From Arachidicoccus sp. (GTDB lineage: Bacteria; Bacteroidota; Bacteroidia; Chitinophagales; Chitinophagaceae), in NCBI GenBank assembly GCA_028283605.1, contig JAPWKH010000034.1, positions 1 to 64,000 of the forward strand: DNA of 64,000 nucleotides, given 5' to 3'. Each line of letters begins with the position of its first letter. The first letter of the stretch is position 1. A program made the position numbers and the translations under genes. The notes under the pieces were generated by a model, which had not been told where the DNA came from, did not search any database, and saw only the letters and a program-made list of their open reading frames with translations. Positions 1 to 8,604 of the stretch are shown here, one piece after another.

Positions 1-48
1 CGCAATCAAAAGGCGGTCTAATATTCTCTCTATTCGGAATTTGTAATC

Positions 49-120
49 ACGTTTAATAAGGGTGATATGGAAATATATTTCTTTAATTGGTAGTTGTGCA
101 ACAGTTACCCATGTTAGCGG
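49..120. repeat. 72-bp direct repeat, copy 1
   Basis: This segment matches 2648-2719 over 72 bases without gaps, with 5 mismatches by my count. It contains TAGTTGTGCAACAG, which is the right terminal repeat of the IS1182-like remnant, and ends in ATGTTAGCGG. Its inner part encodes the last residues of the sigma-factor reading frame that ends at 83. Most likely it is the right end of a second, lost insertion-sequence copy plus a shared flank. Bases 1-48 hold no gene that I can see. Confidence 0.8.
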
Positions 121-1364
121 CTGTTTTTTCTTTCAGTCGTTCAATTTCTTTTGTCAGCGTTTGTTTTTCTGTCTTGGATTTTGTCAGCCCGATTGCTTGT
201 TCGTAATGGTAAATTGCTTTGTCAAAGTTTGTGTCGGCATACATGTAACCCAACAATTCGTGGTAATAATTGCTGTCTGTCAATTTTAGTTTTTTGGCTT
301 CGGAAATTGCTTTGTCGTGTCCGTAAACTTTGGCAAATGCAAATGTCCTGTTCAACGCTGTTATAGGTGAATACTCAATGAGAATAAGTTGGTTGTAAAG
401 TTGTAAAATGTGTTGCCATTTGTTTTGGTCTGTTGGTGTAGTGTGCCAATAAGCAATGCCTGCTTCCAAATGATATTTTGAAATTTCGTTTTCGTTACAA
501 GCGTTTACCAAATAGTAATTTCCTTTTTCAATCAGCGTTTTGTCCCACAAACTTTTTATCTTGTTCGTCAAACAAAACGGCTTCGCCTTTGTCGTTTGTC
601 CTTGCTTCAAGCCGTGAACTTTGAAAGCACATTAAAGCAAGTAAAGCGTTTGTCTGCGGTGTGTCTGTATAGTCGTTGTCTGTTAAGATTAGCATTAGTC
701 TTACGGCTTCTGAACAAAAGTCTTTTCGGATTTGCTGATTGTTTGTTTTGGAAAAATAACCTTCGTTAAACAGCAAATACAACGTTTTCAAAACCGTGTC
801 TAACCGTGATTTGATTTCCGTTTCGCTTAATGTTTTGATTTGAAAATTGTCGTTACGAAGATTAGTTCTGGCTCGTAACAATCGCTTTTTTATCGTTTCT
901 GTTTTTGTCAAAAAAGCGTTGGCGATTTCTTCAACACTGAAACCGCAAAGAATTTGAAGTGCCAAACAGATTTGTGCTTCGGTTGAATTGCTTGGATTAC
1001 ATACTACAAAAATCATTGCTAACTGACTGTCCGAAATGTTTTGACTGCTAAATTCAAAGTTTTCTTCTGTTTCAAATTCATTTGGTTTTATGGCTTCTTT
1101 GATTTGTGTTTCAAAAACGGCAATGCGTTTGAAATAATCTTTGGTTTTATTTTTGGCAACTGCATAAAGCCACGCTGTTGGATTTTCGGGTATTCCGTTA
1201 ATTGCCCAATTTTCAGACGCTCTTAGAAATGTGTCGCTGGCAATGTCTTCGGCAATTTCAATATGCTTTAAACCAAAATGACGGCATAAAACAGCCGTCA
1301 TTTTCGCATATTCCTGTCGGAATAAGTGTGGTAAAAGTTCTTTATGTGATTTTGAGTTAATCAC
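83..1364 (-). pseudogene. ECF42-type sigma factor with C-terminal TPR extension, frameshifted
   Basis: Two overlapping minus-strand frames together make one ECF sigma factor of about 415 residues. The first frame (1364 down to about 556) has sigma region 2 at residues 15-80, region 4 at about 135-170, and the extension motif LYLLFNEGYF typical of DUF6596/ECF42 proteins. The TPR-like remainder lies in the next frame (about 560 to 83). The frames join at a run of five T (553-557, + strand): removing one base joins DEQDK directly to SLWDK. ECF42 sigma factors are known to need the C-terminal extension and to sit beside DGPF/YCII proteins, as here. The gene is either disrupted or carries a homopolymer sequencing error. 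The start overlaps the YCII stop by 8 bases. Confidence 0.8.
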
Positions 1365-1704
1365 GCTTTAAAACTTCTCTCACTTCAATGTTTCCGCCTA
1401 CTTGGTCAAAAATCGGATTAGCCTTTGCTATTTCTACCGCTTCGTCAATGTTATCAGCTTTTACAACAATGTAACCGCTGATAAATTCTTTGATTTCTTC
1501 GGTGTAAGGTCCGTCCGTTACTACGTTGTTAGGTTTCACGGTTTTGGCGCTTCCCGGAATTGGCAAAAGTGTGTTGCCTTTGTCCACCAATTTGTTTTGT
1601 GAAGCAATGCCTGCTAACCAATTCATACGTTCCTGCATTTGTTCAGGCGATGGTTTGAAGTCGGCAATGTCTTTCAGTCTGAAAATTAACGCAAATTCTT
1701 TCAT
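1357..1704 (-). CDS. YCII-related (DGPF) family protein
   Basis: A 115-residue protein with the YCII/DGPF fold signature: the motif DGPYTE at about residues 64-69 followed by GYIVVKADNIDEAVEIAK. Members are small dimeric alpha-beta barrel proteins of unclear chemistry that accompany ECF41/ECF42 sigma factors. The gene comes first in the minus-strand pair and overlaps the sigma gene by 8 bases, so the two are probably translationally coupled. Its cellular role is unknown; sigma partner or target gene are both possible. Confidence 0.8.
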   Translation of the reverse strand: MKEFALIFRLKDIADFKPSPEQMQERMNWLAGIASQNKLVDKGNTLLPIPGSAKTVKPNNVVTDGPYTEEIKEFISGYIVVKADNIDEAVEIAKANPIFDQVGGNIEVREVLKRD

Positions 1705-1814
1705 TTTTTTAAAATTTTATTGTTCGTCATAATGACGATTGAGATTCCAGAACGGGGACAAAAGTCGCATTTTTTTGTCGGGGTGTGTCGGTCTAAAATT
1801 GCCGCTAACGACCA

Positions 1815-1922
1815 CGTATTGGCGGTACGTAGGCGTTGGTAATTCAAATAGAAGTTACATAATTTCTTGAAAAATGATTGTATCGCTCAGTTGCTTTGTC
1901 CACCTATCGTAGTGCCAATACG
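1815..1922. repeat. Inverted repeat beside a CCGCTAAC motif
   Basis: CGTATTGGCGGTACGTAGG (1815-1833) is matched in inverted orientation by 1903-1922, with a two-base substitution and one indel, giving arms of about 19 bp around 69 bases. CCGCTAAC at 1802-1809 is the inverse of GTTAGCGG found at 113-120 and 2712-2719. The unit lies between the YCII gene and the insertion-sequence remnant. It could be a cassette boundary, a folded recombination site or a target palindrome; nothing decides between these. Confidence 0.5.
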
Positions 1923-1928
1923 ATGTGT

Positions 1929-2703
1929 CTGTTGCACAACTAAGATATACACATTATGTGAATGATAGAAATTAAGAATGCTTTTTGCGGAATAAATTTT
2001 ATGCAAGGCAAAAAGAACCTCACCCCGCAACTATTCTACAATACAAGTCTCGATCGACTTGTGCCCGAAGATAATCTTTACAGAAAGCTCAACAAGGAGC
2101 TTGATCTTCACTTTATTTATAAATCCACTGCAAAATACTACAGCAGGGAAGGACAAGAGAGTATCGATCCTGTTGTGTTTTTTAAAATATTACTGGTTAA
2201 ATATTTAAACAATATTAACAGTGATCGTGCATTGCTGCGTTATTGTGCCAACTGCTTAGATGTTCGTTTGTTCTTACAATATGATTTAGAGGAAGACCTA
2301 CTCTGGCACAGTACCATCAGCCGCACAAGGCAACTGTATGGCGAAGAAGCGTTTTTAAGTTTGTTTCAAACTGTATTGAAACTATGGTTAGATAAAGGCA
2401 TGATACGAGGCAAGCGGCCAACAAACACGTATTAATGGCAGCATTGTGTTATAATCTGAAGAAATACCTGAAATTCACCCGTAACCTGCCACAAAGTATA
2501 GCGATAGCCTTGCAAAAAATGAAGGGGCAATCCTTTATTTTATTTTTTTGATCTTATGGTTAGCCATACCGGCCAATATGCGGGCATTAAAACTTTATGA
2601 AATTAGCAACCAATAGAAAAACAGCCTCGGGCATTAAGGCTGTATATACGTTTAGTAAGGGTGATATGGAAACATATTTTTTTAATTGGTAGTTGTGCAA
2701 TAG
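1929..2703 (+). mobile_element. IS1182-family remnant with terminal inverted repeats
   Basis: The ends carry a 14-bp inverted repeat, CTGTTGCACAACTA at 1929-1942 and its inverse with one mismatch at 2690-2703. Between them is a transposase with its middle deleted. At about 775 bp the element is less than half the usual IS1182 length, so it is non-autonomous. The exact outer boundary and any target duplication cannot be fixed from this copy alone. Confidence 0.75.
1962..2551 (+). pseudogene. IS1182-family transposase, internal deletion
   Basis: The N-terminal 150 residues match the IS1182 N-terminal (DUF772) region: MQGKK, VPEDNLYRKL, SIDPVVFFKILLVKYL, WHSTISRTRQLYGEE and MIRGK. This frame stops at 2435. 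The usual IS1182 C-terminus (AANKHVLMAALCYNLKKYLK) follows in another frame from about 2414 to the stop at 2549-2551. The whole catalytic DDE centre, some 250 or more residues, is missing, and the two ends meet near 2411-2420. A single internal deletion explains this. The protein cannot be active. Confidence 0.85.
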
Positions 2704-2719
2704 TTACCGATGTTAGCGG
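2648..2719. repeat. 72-bp direct repeat, copy 2
   Basis: Second copy of the repeat at 49-120. It comprises the right end of the IS1182-like remnant and a flank ending ATGTTAGCGG, directly before the 3' end of the HxlR gene. The shared flank outside the element shows that the duplication is larger than the insertion sequence itself, or that both copies entered the same kind of target. Confidence 0.8.
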
Positions 2720-2724
2720 TAGTT

Positions 2725-3084
2725 TTATTTCTTTTTAGGTGGATATTCAATTCCTGCTTCTTTGATTAATTCAAAACCATATTTCATGATTGTTTCAATG
2801 ATGGGAATTGCTTTTCGTCCCTTCTTTGTTAAACTGTATTCTACTTTTGGAGGAACAACAGGGAAAACCACCCTCTTAATTAATTCTTTGCTTTCTAATT
2901 CCCGTAACTGACTTGTCAGCATTTTGTCGGTTATGTGCGGAATGTCTTTTTTGAGTTCGCTAAATCTCTGGGCTTTTTCTTGCAGTCGCCAAAGAATGGG
3001 CATTTTCCAAGTCCCACCAATATGATTTAACGCAAACTCTATTGGTGTGTAGTATAGTCTTTTGTCGTGAAAAAATTCTGGCAT
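2725..3084 (-). CDS. HxlR-family winged-helix regulator
   Basis: A 119-residue protein with the HxlR signature: IGGTWKMPILWRL near residues 22-34, the recognition region LKKDIPHITDKMLTSQLRELE at about 44-64, and VEYSLTKKGR in the wing. HxlR proteins are dimeric DNA-binding regulators that often sense reactive electrophiles or redox state. The cysteine near residue 11 found in some members is absent. The gene is divergent from the MFS transporter at 3193 with a 108-bp shared control region, so it probably represses the pump and itself. Confidence 0.9.
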   Translation of the reverse strand: MPEFFHDKRLYYTPIEFALNHIGGTWKMPILWRLQEKAQRFSELKKDIPHITDKMLTSQLRELESKELIKRVVFPVVPPKVEYSLTKKGRKAIPIIETIMKYGFELIKEAGIEYPPKKK

Positions 3085-3116
3085 ATCGTTTTATCTATTT
3101 ACACTTTCTAAAATGA

Positions 3117-3147
3117 TAGTATAGAACTTAAATGTAAGTATATACTA
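3117..3147. promoter_or_regulatory. Dyad operator between hxlR-like and MFS genes
   Basis: Two nearly concentric inverted repeats lie here: TAGTATA (3117-3123) with TATACTA (3141-3147), and ACTTA (3126-3130) with TAAGT (3135-3139). A symmetric site of about 31 bp between divergent regulator and transporter genes is where an HxlR dimer would bind. The assignment is inference from position and symmetry. Confidence 0.6.
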
Positions 3148-3192
3148 CAATGCAAGTTCATTCTGCAAATTTGCGAAAAAATTTTTAGTCTG

Positions 3193-4335
3193 ATGAGATT
3201 GGATAAAACGCTTTTTGTATTGGCTTTGGGTGTGTTCGGAATTGCCACAACTGAATTTGGTGTAATAGGAATTTTGCCCGAACTCGCTTCGGTATTTAAA
3301 GTAAGCATAGATAAAGCCGGTTGGTTGCTTAGTGCTTTTGCCATTATTGTGGCGGTTTTCGGTCCATTTATGGTTTCTCTATTGTCACCTTATGACAGAA
3401 AAAAAGTATTGGTGTTTTCATTGCTCGTTTTTGCCGTGAGTAATGCCTTGTCTGCGTTGGCAACTAATTTTACCTTTTTGTTGATTGTACGAATGCTGCC
3501 TGCTTTTTTTCACCCTGTTTATTGGTCAATAGCATTGGCAACCGCAGTTGAAAATGCACCGCCCAACCAATCGTCCAAAGCTGTCAGCACCATATTTTCA
3601 GGATTAACGATTGCTACGGTTTTAGGCGTTCCGTTGGCGACTTTGCTGGTTGATTTATGGAACTGGCAATCGTCTTTTTTGCTGTCAGCAATGGTAAATA
3701 TTGCTTCGTTGGCTGGGTTAATGTGGTTACTGCCAACTATAAATGCCACGAACACAAAAACCGGATATTCAAAAAAAGAAATTTTACGAAAACCGCTTTT
3801 GTGGATAAACATTTTGTTGGCTTTCTGCATTATTACGGCAATGTATTCTACGTATGGTTATATGGCTGATTTTCTGAAATCTGTTTCTAAAATGAATGGC
3901 AAAGAAGTAAGCATAATGCTTTTTCTTTTCGGCATTGCAGGTGTTTTCGGCAATCGCATTGTCGGGAAATATATGAGTGGCAAACCGTTTCAAACAACAT
4001 TTCTTTTTCTCGTTGCTTTAATTTTAGTTCACTTATTGTTGTTTGTTTTTGGAAGTTATTTTGTTCCGATGATTGTCATTGTCGGCATTTGGGGTCTGAT
4101 ACATACAGGCGGTTTTTTGATTAGCAATGTCAGCGTGGCTTCGTCTGTTGTTCCCGAAGCCCAGGAATTTGTGAACAGTATTTTTACGTCCTGCGGAAAC
4201 CTTGCTGTAACTGTCGGTGCAATTATTGGCGGATTTTGGATTGTCCACTTTGGCGTTCAACAAGTGGTTTGGTCAAGTGTTTTGTTTTTGGGATTGTCGT
4301 TAATAATTCTTCTTGTCAAGAAAAGACTTGGATAG
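3193..4335 (+). CDS. MFS efflux transporter (DHA1/AraJ-like)
   Basis: A 380-residue membrane protein with about 12 hydrophobic segments. The N-terminus has the DHA1 signature FGIATTEFGVIGILPELA (about residues 16-33), shared with AraJ/SotB-type drug and sugar efflux pumps of the inner membrane, and the loop SPYDRKKVLV follows. The length is normal for the family. Its regulation is probably by the divergent HxlR protein, a common arrangement for inducible efflux. The substrate cannot be told from sequence. Confidence 0.85.
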   Translation: MRLDKTLFVLALGVFGIATTEFGVIGILPELASVFKVSIDKAGWLLSAFAIIVAVFGPFMVSLLSPYDRKKVLVFSLLVFAVSNALSALATNFTFLLIVRMLPAFFHPVYWSIALATAVENAPPNQSSKAVSTIFSGLTIATVLGVPLATLLVDLWNWQSSFLLSAMVNIASLAGLMWLLPTINATNTKTGYSKKEILRKPLLWINILLAFCIITAMYSTYGYMADFLKSVSKMNGKEVSIMLFLFGIAGVFGNRIVGKYMSGKPFQTTFLFLVALILVHLLLFVFGSYFVPMIVIVGIWGLIHTGGFLISNVSVASSVVPEAQEFVNSIFTSCGNLAVTVGAIIGGFWIVHFGVQQVVWSSVLFLGLSLIILLVKKRLG

Positions 4336-4493
4336 AAACGTTTTTTATAATTACAGCTATGGTTTTGGGGCTTGGCGTTCGGGCAGGATTTTATGCACTT
4401 CAGTTCAGCTAAAGTACAAAAGTTGATAGAAATACACAAGTTCAATTTATAACTTTCAGCAAAGCTTTTGGCAATACCTCGTTGTGTGCTGTT

Positions 4494-4949
4494 TTATTTT
4501 CTGTCGCTTTCAATCAGTCGCCTGTGATAATTTATTTGTCCCAAATGATAAGTCAAATGAGTTGTCAAGTGAACTAATAAATATTCTGTTGATGTTTTTT
4601 CTTCAAATACTAAAATCGGATATTCGGTATTCAAAAGATTATCATCAAGACGATCCAATGTTTGATTAATCATTTTGATTGTATTTTCAACCTGTTGAAT
4701 TAGTTCTTGTCTTGGAACATCTTTTGAAGAAAACTCTAACTCTCGATTTCTTAAATAACCTGTCTTGCCTAATTCTTTTCCAATGTATGTGTTTAAATTA
4801 CCAACCAAATGCAAGCAAAGATTACCCGCTGAATTATTAATTTGTCCTGTAACTTTCCAGATATCAGCTTCATTTTTGTATTGTTCAATTTCAGTTATTA
4901 ATCGATTTAAATCTCTGTTGAATAATATTTTTAAAGTACTAATAATCAT
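4494..4949 (-). CDS. DinB-like (DUF1572) protein
   Basis: A 151-residue four-helix-bundle protein of the DinB/YfiT superfamily. Candidate metal ligands are His near residue 47 (LCLHLVGNLN) and the C-terminal cluster LLVHLTTHLTYHLGQINYHR (about 124-143). Members are thought to be metal-dependent thiol transferases; in bacillithiol-producing bacteria some are bacillithiol S-transferases, and bshC is present at 19874-21481. The specific reaction is unknown. The start lies 2 bases from the stop of a phzF-like remnant, so the two were once one operon. 4336-4493 holds no gene. Confidence 0.8.
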   Translation of the reverse strand: MIISTLKILFNRDLNRLITEIEQYKNEADIWKVTGQINNSAGNLCLHLVGNLNTYIGKELGKTGYLRNRELEFSSKDVPRQELIQQVENTIKMINQTLDRLDDNLLNTEYPILVFEEKTSTEYLLVHLTTHLTYHLGQINYHRRLIESDRK

Positions 4950-4951
4950 AG

Positions 4952-5113
4952 TTATAAAATAAATTGTCCTTCTAAAACTGTTACAGCTTCACCTAAAATG
5001 CAAACTTTGTCTTGCAAAAGTTCTGTACTCATTGTTCCTGTTCTTAATGAAGATTGATAGGCATTCAATTTTGTTTTGTTCAATTTTGTTGCCCAATATT
5101 TTGCAACATGAGG
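4952..5113 (-). pseudogene. PhzF-like gene, only the 3' end remains
   Basis: The minus-strand frame ending at 4952 encodes about 53 residues, including VAKYWATKLNKTKLNAYQSS and ending GEAVTVLEGQFIL. This matches the C-terminus of PhzF-family isomerase/epimerase-like proteins (full length about 260-290). An in-frame stop lies just upstream at 5120-5122, and no start or N-terminal domain remains. The fragment abuts the DinB-like gene. 5123-5240 contains no gene I can recognise. Confidence 0.7.
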
Positions 5114-5240
5114 GAATTTTTATCTTAACATTACCAATTTTATTTGAGCTAAGGAGTTGTGGTAAAGATCGATATTGTTCGGATATGGATTTTAGTTTGT
5201 TTTATTTTTGAAAGGCATCCTTCCTGACAGCATAATTTTG

Positions 5241-5274
5241 AGACAGTAAATTGAATTAATTCAATTTACTGTCT
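5241..5274. repeat. Perfect 34-bp palindrome over the thrS stop codon
   Basis: AGACAGTAAATTGAATT (5241-5257) is followed immediately by its exact reverse complement (5258-5274). The right half encodes the last residues of ThrS (DSKLN) and the stop is in the centre. In mRNA it would fold into a 3' hairpin. No T-run follows on the minus strand, so it is not a textbook intrinsic terminator. Confidence 0.85.
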
Positions 5275-7190
5275 ATTTCTTCTTTGATTTGCTGCACAAA
5301 TTCATCCACAGTTTTTGCACCTAAATCGCCGACGGATTGTTTGCGTACGCCAATCGTTTTGCTTTCTGCTTCTTTTTCGCCCACAATCAGCATATAAGGC
5401 GTTTTTGCTAATTCCGTATCACGGATTTTCTTACCGATTTTTTCGTTTCTGTCATCCACTTCTGCGCGAATATCTTTTTGTTTTAGTTGAGCTAAAACTT
5501 CGCGCGCATAAGGGCTGAACTTATCTGAAATAGGCAGAATTTTTACTTGCGTTGGCACTAACCACAAAGGCAATTTTCCTGCGCAATGCTCTAGCAACAC
5601 GGCAACAAATCTTTCCAACGAACCGAACGGCGCACGATGAATCATCACGGGGCGCTTGCGCGAATTATCGCTGTCGATATATTCGAGCTCAAAACGTTCG
5701 GGCAAATTGTAGTCTACCTGAATTGTGCCAAGCTGCCAACTTCTGCCGAGCGCGTCTTTTACCATGAAGTCCAATTTCGGACCATAAAATGCCGCTTCGC
5801 CAAATTCTTCTACCGTCTTCAAACCCTTTTCTGCTGCGGCTTCGCGAATGGCATCTTCTGCAATATCCCAATTTGATTCAGAGCCAATGTATTTGCTTCT
5901 ATCCACTTTATCGCGCAAGGAAACCTGCGCCGTAAAATCTTTAAACCCTAAAGAATTGAAAACATACAACACCAAATCAATCACTTTTTTAAATTCATCT
6001 TTCACTTGGTCGGGACGGCAAAATAAATGTGCATCATCTTGCGTAAAGCCGCGCACGCGCGTTAATCCATGCAACTCGCCTGCTTGTTCATATCGATACA
6101 CCGTACCAAATTCCGCAAAGCGCAATGGCAAATCTTTATACGACTTCGGCGATGTTTTATAAATTTCACAATGATGCGGGCAGTTCATTGGTTTCAATAA
6201 GAACTCTTCGCCTTCGTGCGGCGTTTTGATGGGCTGAAAACTGTCCTTTCCGTATTTTTCATAATGCCCCGAAGTCTTGTACAAATTGATGTTTCCGATG
6301 TGCGGCGTAATTACGGGAAGATAGCCGCTTTCCAATTGCGCTTTCTGTAGAAAGTCTTGCAAACGCTGGCGCAGCATTGCGCCTTTCGGCAACCACAACG
6401 GAAGTCCTGCACCAACTTTTTCGCTAAATGCAAATAGTTCCAACTCTTTTCCCAGCTTGCGATGGTCGCGCTTTTTTGCTTCTTCTAACAAAAACAAATA
6501 TTCTTCCAAATCTTTATTCGCAGGAAAAGTAATCCCGTAAATGCGCGTAAGCATTTTGTTTTTTTCATCACCGCGCCAATACGCGCCTGCAATGTTTGTC
6601 AGCTTTACAGCCTTGATAAAACCTGTGTTCGGAATGTGCGGACCGCGACACAAATCGGTAAAATCGCCTTGCGTGTAAAACGTGATATTGCCATCCTGCA
6701 AGCCGTCAATCAATTCGAGTTTATACGGGTCTTGCTTTTCGGTAAAGTATGCAATGGCATCTTTTTTAGAGACTTCTTTGCGTGCAAATTGTTCTTTGTT
6801 GGACGCGTGTTCGCGCATCTTTTTTTCAATCAACGCCAAATCTTCGTCCGTAATTTTTTTATCGCCCAAATCTATATCGTAATAAAATCCATTCTCAATC
6901 GGCGGACCAATCGCGAATTTTGTATCGGGATAAATTTCCTGCAATGCTTCTGCCATCAGGTGTGCAGAGGAATGCCAAAAAGTGGACTTGCCGCCCGCAT
7001 CGTCCCACGTCAAAAATTTTATGGAAGCATCTTTCGTAATTGCGCAAAACGCATCTACCACTTTTCCATCAATTTCTGCGGCTAACACTTTGCGCATCAA
7101 ACCCTCGCTAATGGACTTCGCAATATCCAGCGCCGAAACACCGCTCTCATATTCGCGCACCGCGCCATCGGGAAAACTAATTTTTATCAT
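5256..7190 (-). CDS. thrS: Threonyl-tRNA synthetase
   Basis: A 644-residue enzyme that charges tRNA-Thr in the cytoplasm. It begins with a TGS domain (MIKISFPDG, residues 1-61). The editing domain has HSSAH at residues 73-77 and the later motif CRGPH. The class II catalytic core contains [10 protein letters not shown] and [10 protein letters not shown], and the C-terminal 100 residues form the anticodon-binding domain. An ATG 11 codons upstream is rejected because it overlaps the -7 box at 7221-7228; the start at 7190 matches family length. All key residues are present. Confidence 0.97.
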   Translation of the reverse strand: MIKISFPDGAVREYESGVSALDIAKSISEGLMRKVLAAEIDGKVVDAFCAITKDASIKFLTWDDAGGKSTFWHSSAHLMAEALQEIYPDTKFAIGPPIENGFYYDIDLGDKKITDEDLALIEKKMREHASNKEQFARKEVSKKDAIAYFTEKQDPYKLELIDGLQDGNITFYTQGDFTDLCRGPHIPNTGFIKAVKLTNIAGAYWRGDEKNKMLTRIYGITFPANKDLEEYLFLLEEAKKRDHRKLGKELELFAFSEKVGAGLPLWLPKGAMLRQRLQDFLQKAQLESGYLPVITPHIGNINLYKTSGHYEKYGKDSFQPIKTPHEGEEFLLKPMNCPHHCEIYKTSPKSYKDLPLRFAEFGTVYRYEQAGELHGLTRVRGFTQDDAHLFCRPDQVKDEFKKVIDLVLYVFNSLGFKDFTAQVSLRDKVDRSKYIGSESNWDIAEDAIREAAAEKGLKTVEEFGEAAFYGPKLDFMVKDALGRSWQLGTIQVDYNLPERFELEYIDSDNSRKRPVMIHRAPFGSLERFVAVLLEHCAGKLPLWLVPTQVKILPISDKFSPYAREVLAQLKQKDIRAEVDDRNEKIGKKIRDTELAKTPYMLIVGEKEAESKTIGVRKQSVGDLGAKTVDEFVQQIKEEIDSKLN

Positions 7191-7220
7191 ACAAATTTTT
7201 CGTTCTTTTTTTAAGGTGTT

Positions 7221-7228
7221 CAAAGGTA
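7221..7228 (-). promoter_or_regulatory. thrS -7 box
   Basis: TACCTTTG on the minus strand fits the Bacteroidota -7 consensus TAnnTTTG. It lies 30 bases before the thrS ATG at 7190 and overlaps the alternative upstream ATG, which decides the start. The neighbouring AT-rich sequence is repeated at about 8269-8296 ahead of the next minus-strand gene. Confidence 0.6.
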
Positions 7229-7267
7229 ATTGTAATTTGGGATTTTTGAATTGATAAAAGAAAACTC

Positions 7268-8209
7268 TTATTTAAAATTCTCCAGCCAACTCAACAATTC
7301 ATCCATGTCCGCGATGCTCCATGAATGCGGATGATATTCATTGTTCGGCTTTCTGAAGCCTTTGTTTTCCGTAGGAATAAAACGTGCATTTTGATTTCCC
7401 AACAAATGCAATTCGTTTATCATTGCAGCAATATCAATGCAGTTAATGTTTGAATAATCAAAAGCGCGATTATTCATCCACCAAGTAATATTGGGTTCGG
7501 TATAAATAGTTATCGGCATTGCACTTAAAAATTTTACTGCCGATTGCGTTGTATCGGAATAAGAATAAGGCGACATCTTATAAAAATTTTGTAAGGCTGT
7601 TTGCGGCGAACCTTGCATTTTCTGTTCAAGCTTAGCAACCATAAATTTATTCTCAGGATTTTCATAAATGCCTTTCATCAACCGAAGATTGCGTTTTGCC
7701 GAATTATAAAATCTTTCAAAATCCAACGGTGGGTCAATAGCAAAAACAGCGTTTGGTTTTTCAGGATAATTATTTTTAACTGCAAGCTCTGCATACTTTA
7801 CAACGCACGCCCCGCCAATCGAATATCCGCCAAGATAAAAAGGCTTCGACTGCAAATGATATTTATCAACACAATAATCAATGATATTTTTGAGAGAATT
7901 TTGCGAAGAATCATCAATGCCGAAAGATTGAATGCCTGTTTCTAACAAAGGAATAATTACCAAAGTTCTTTGCTGCGCAGCCTTTACAGGAAGGTCTGTT
8001 TGTTGCAAAACATCACGCACAGGACTGAACATTCCGTTTATCAAAAACATAAAAGTTTTTATACTGTCTATGCCGTCATTTGGCATTATGGCAACAAACA
8101 TATTTTTGGTTGTATCATTCTTTGAAAGATAGACTGTGCTTATGTTTTGCGCATTTGCGTCAATAATAAACAGAGATAAAAATGCAAAGAGAATAAAAAA
8201 CTTTTTCAT
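7268..8209 (-). CDS. Secreted alpha/beta-hydrolase-like protein
   Basis: A 313-residue protein with a clear signal peptide (residues 1-20, cleavage after DANA). GGYSIGG at about residues 127-133 is a G-x-S-x-G nucleophile elbow with Ser130. [12 protein letters not shown] near 160 and NEYHPHSW near 300 could supply the acid and the His. The likely role is an esterase or other serine hydrolase in the periplasm or outside the cell; the substrate is unknown. It is upstream of thrS on the same strand, but thrS has its own -7 box, so the two are probably transcribed separately. Confidence 0.75.
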   Translation of the reverse strand: MKKFFILFAFLSLFIIDANAQNISTVYLSKNDTTKNMFVAIMPNDGIDSIKTFMFLINGMFSPVRDVLQQTDLPVKAAQQRTLVIIPLLETGIQSFGIDDSSQNSLKNIIDYCVDKYHLQSKPFYLGGYSIGGACVVKYAELAVKNNYPEKPNAVFAIDPPLDFERFYNSAKRNLRLMKGIYENPENKFMVAKLEQKMQGSPQTALQNFYKMSPYSYSDTTQSAVKFLSAMPITIYTEPNITWWMNNRAFDYSNINCIDIAAMINELHLLGNQNARFIPTENKGFRKPNNEYHPHSWSIADMDELLSWLENFK

Positions 8210-8325
8210 GATATTCTACTTAAAACTTATCGAATCTTCCACGCTTCCGCAATGCAACATCGAGTTTAAAGGTAATTGTAATTTGAGATTTTTGATTTGA
8301 GATTTTGGAACGAACAGTAAAGAAG

Positions 8326-8604
8326 TTATACTTCAATCAACATCATATCAAGCTCCGTAATTTTTGCAAAATTTTTATCGGCAGTTACCAACGGAATGCC
8401 GTAGACTAATGACGTAGATGCAATAATGACATCGGGAAGTTTTATATTGTATTTTCTTCGCAGGTTAATTGTTTGTTCTTTGAACAGTTCCACTTCGCTG
8501 ATGAATGATATACGAAAGATATATTCCAAAAAAGGCAAAGCGATTTTATTTCCTTCGTGAACGTAGATAAGGAAGTTGGTATCGGCAACAAAATCAATCT
8601 TCAT
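8326..8604 (-). CDS. PIN-domain toxin (VapC-like), short form
   Basis: A 92-residue PIN nuclease-like protein. The four acidic positions of the active site can be traced: D8 (VADTNFLI), E near 38 (ISEVEL), D in KLPDVIIAST and D in TADKNFAKI. Family members have about 125-135 residues. Here SEVELF runs straight into KEQTINLRRKYNIKLPD, so about 30 residues of the helical middle seem to be missing in frame. That may leave it inactive or misfolded. The start overlaps the antitoxin's 3' end by 11 bases. Confidence 0.75.
   Translation of the reverse strand: MKIDFVADTNFLIYVHEGNKIALPFLEYIFRISFISEVELFKEQTINLRRKYNIKLPDVIIASTSLVYGIPLVTADKNFAKITELDMMLIEV

Noticed and set aside
1801-1840. Integron attC site
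   Set aside because: CCGCTAAC resembles an attC end, but the core does not fit RYYYAAC/GTTRRRY and no integron integrase is present.
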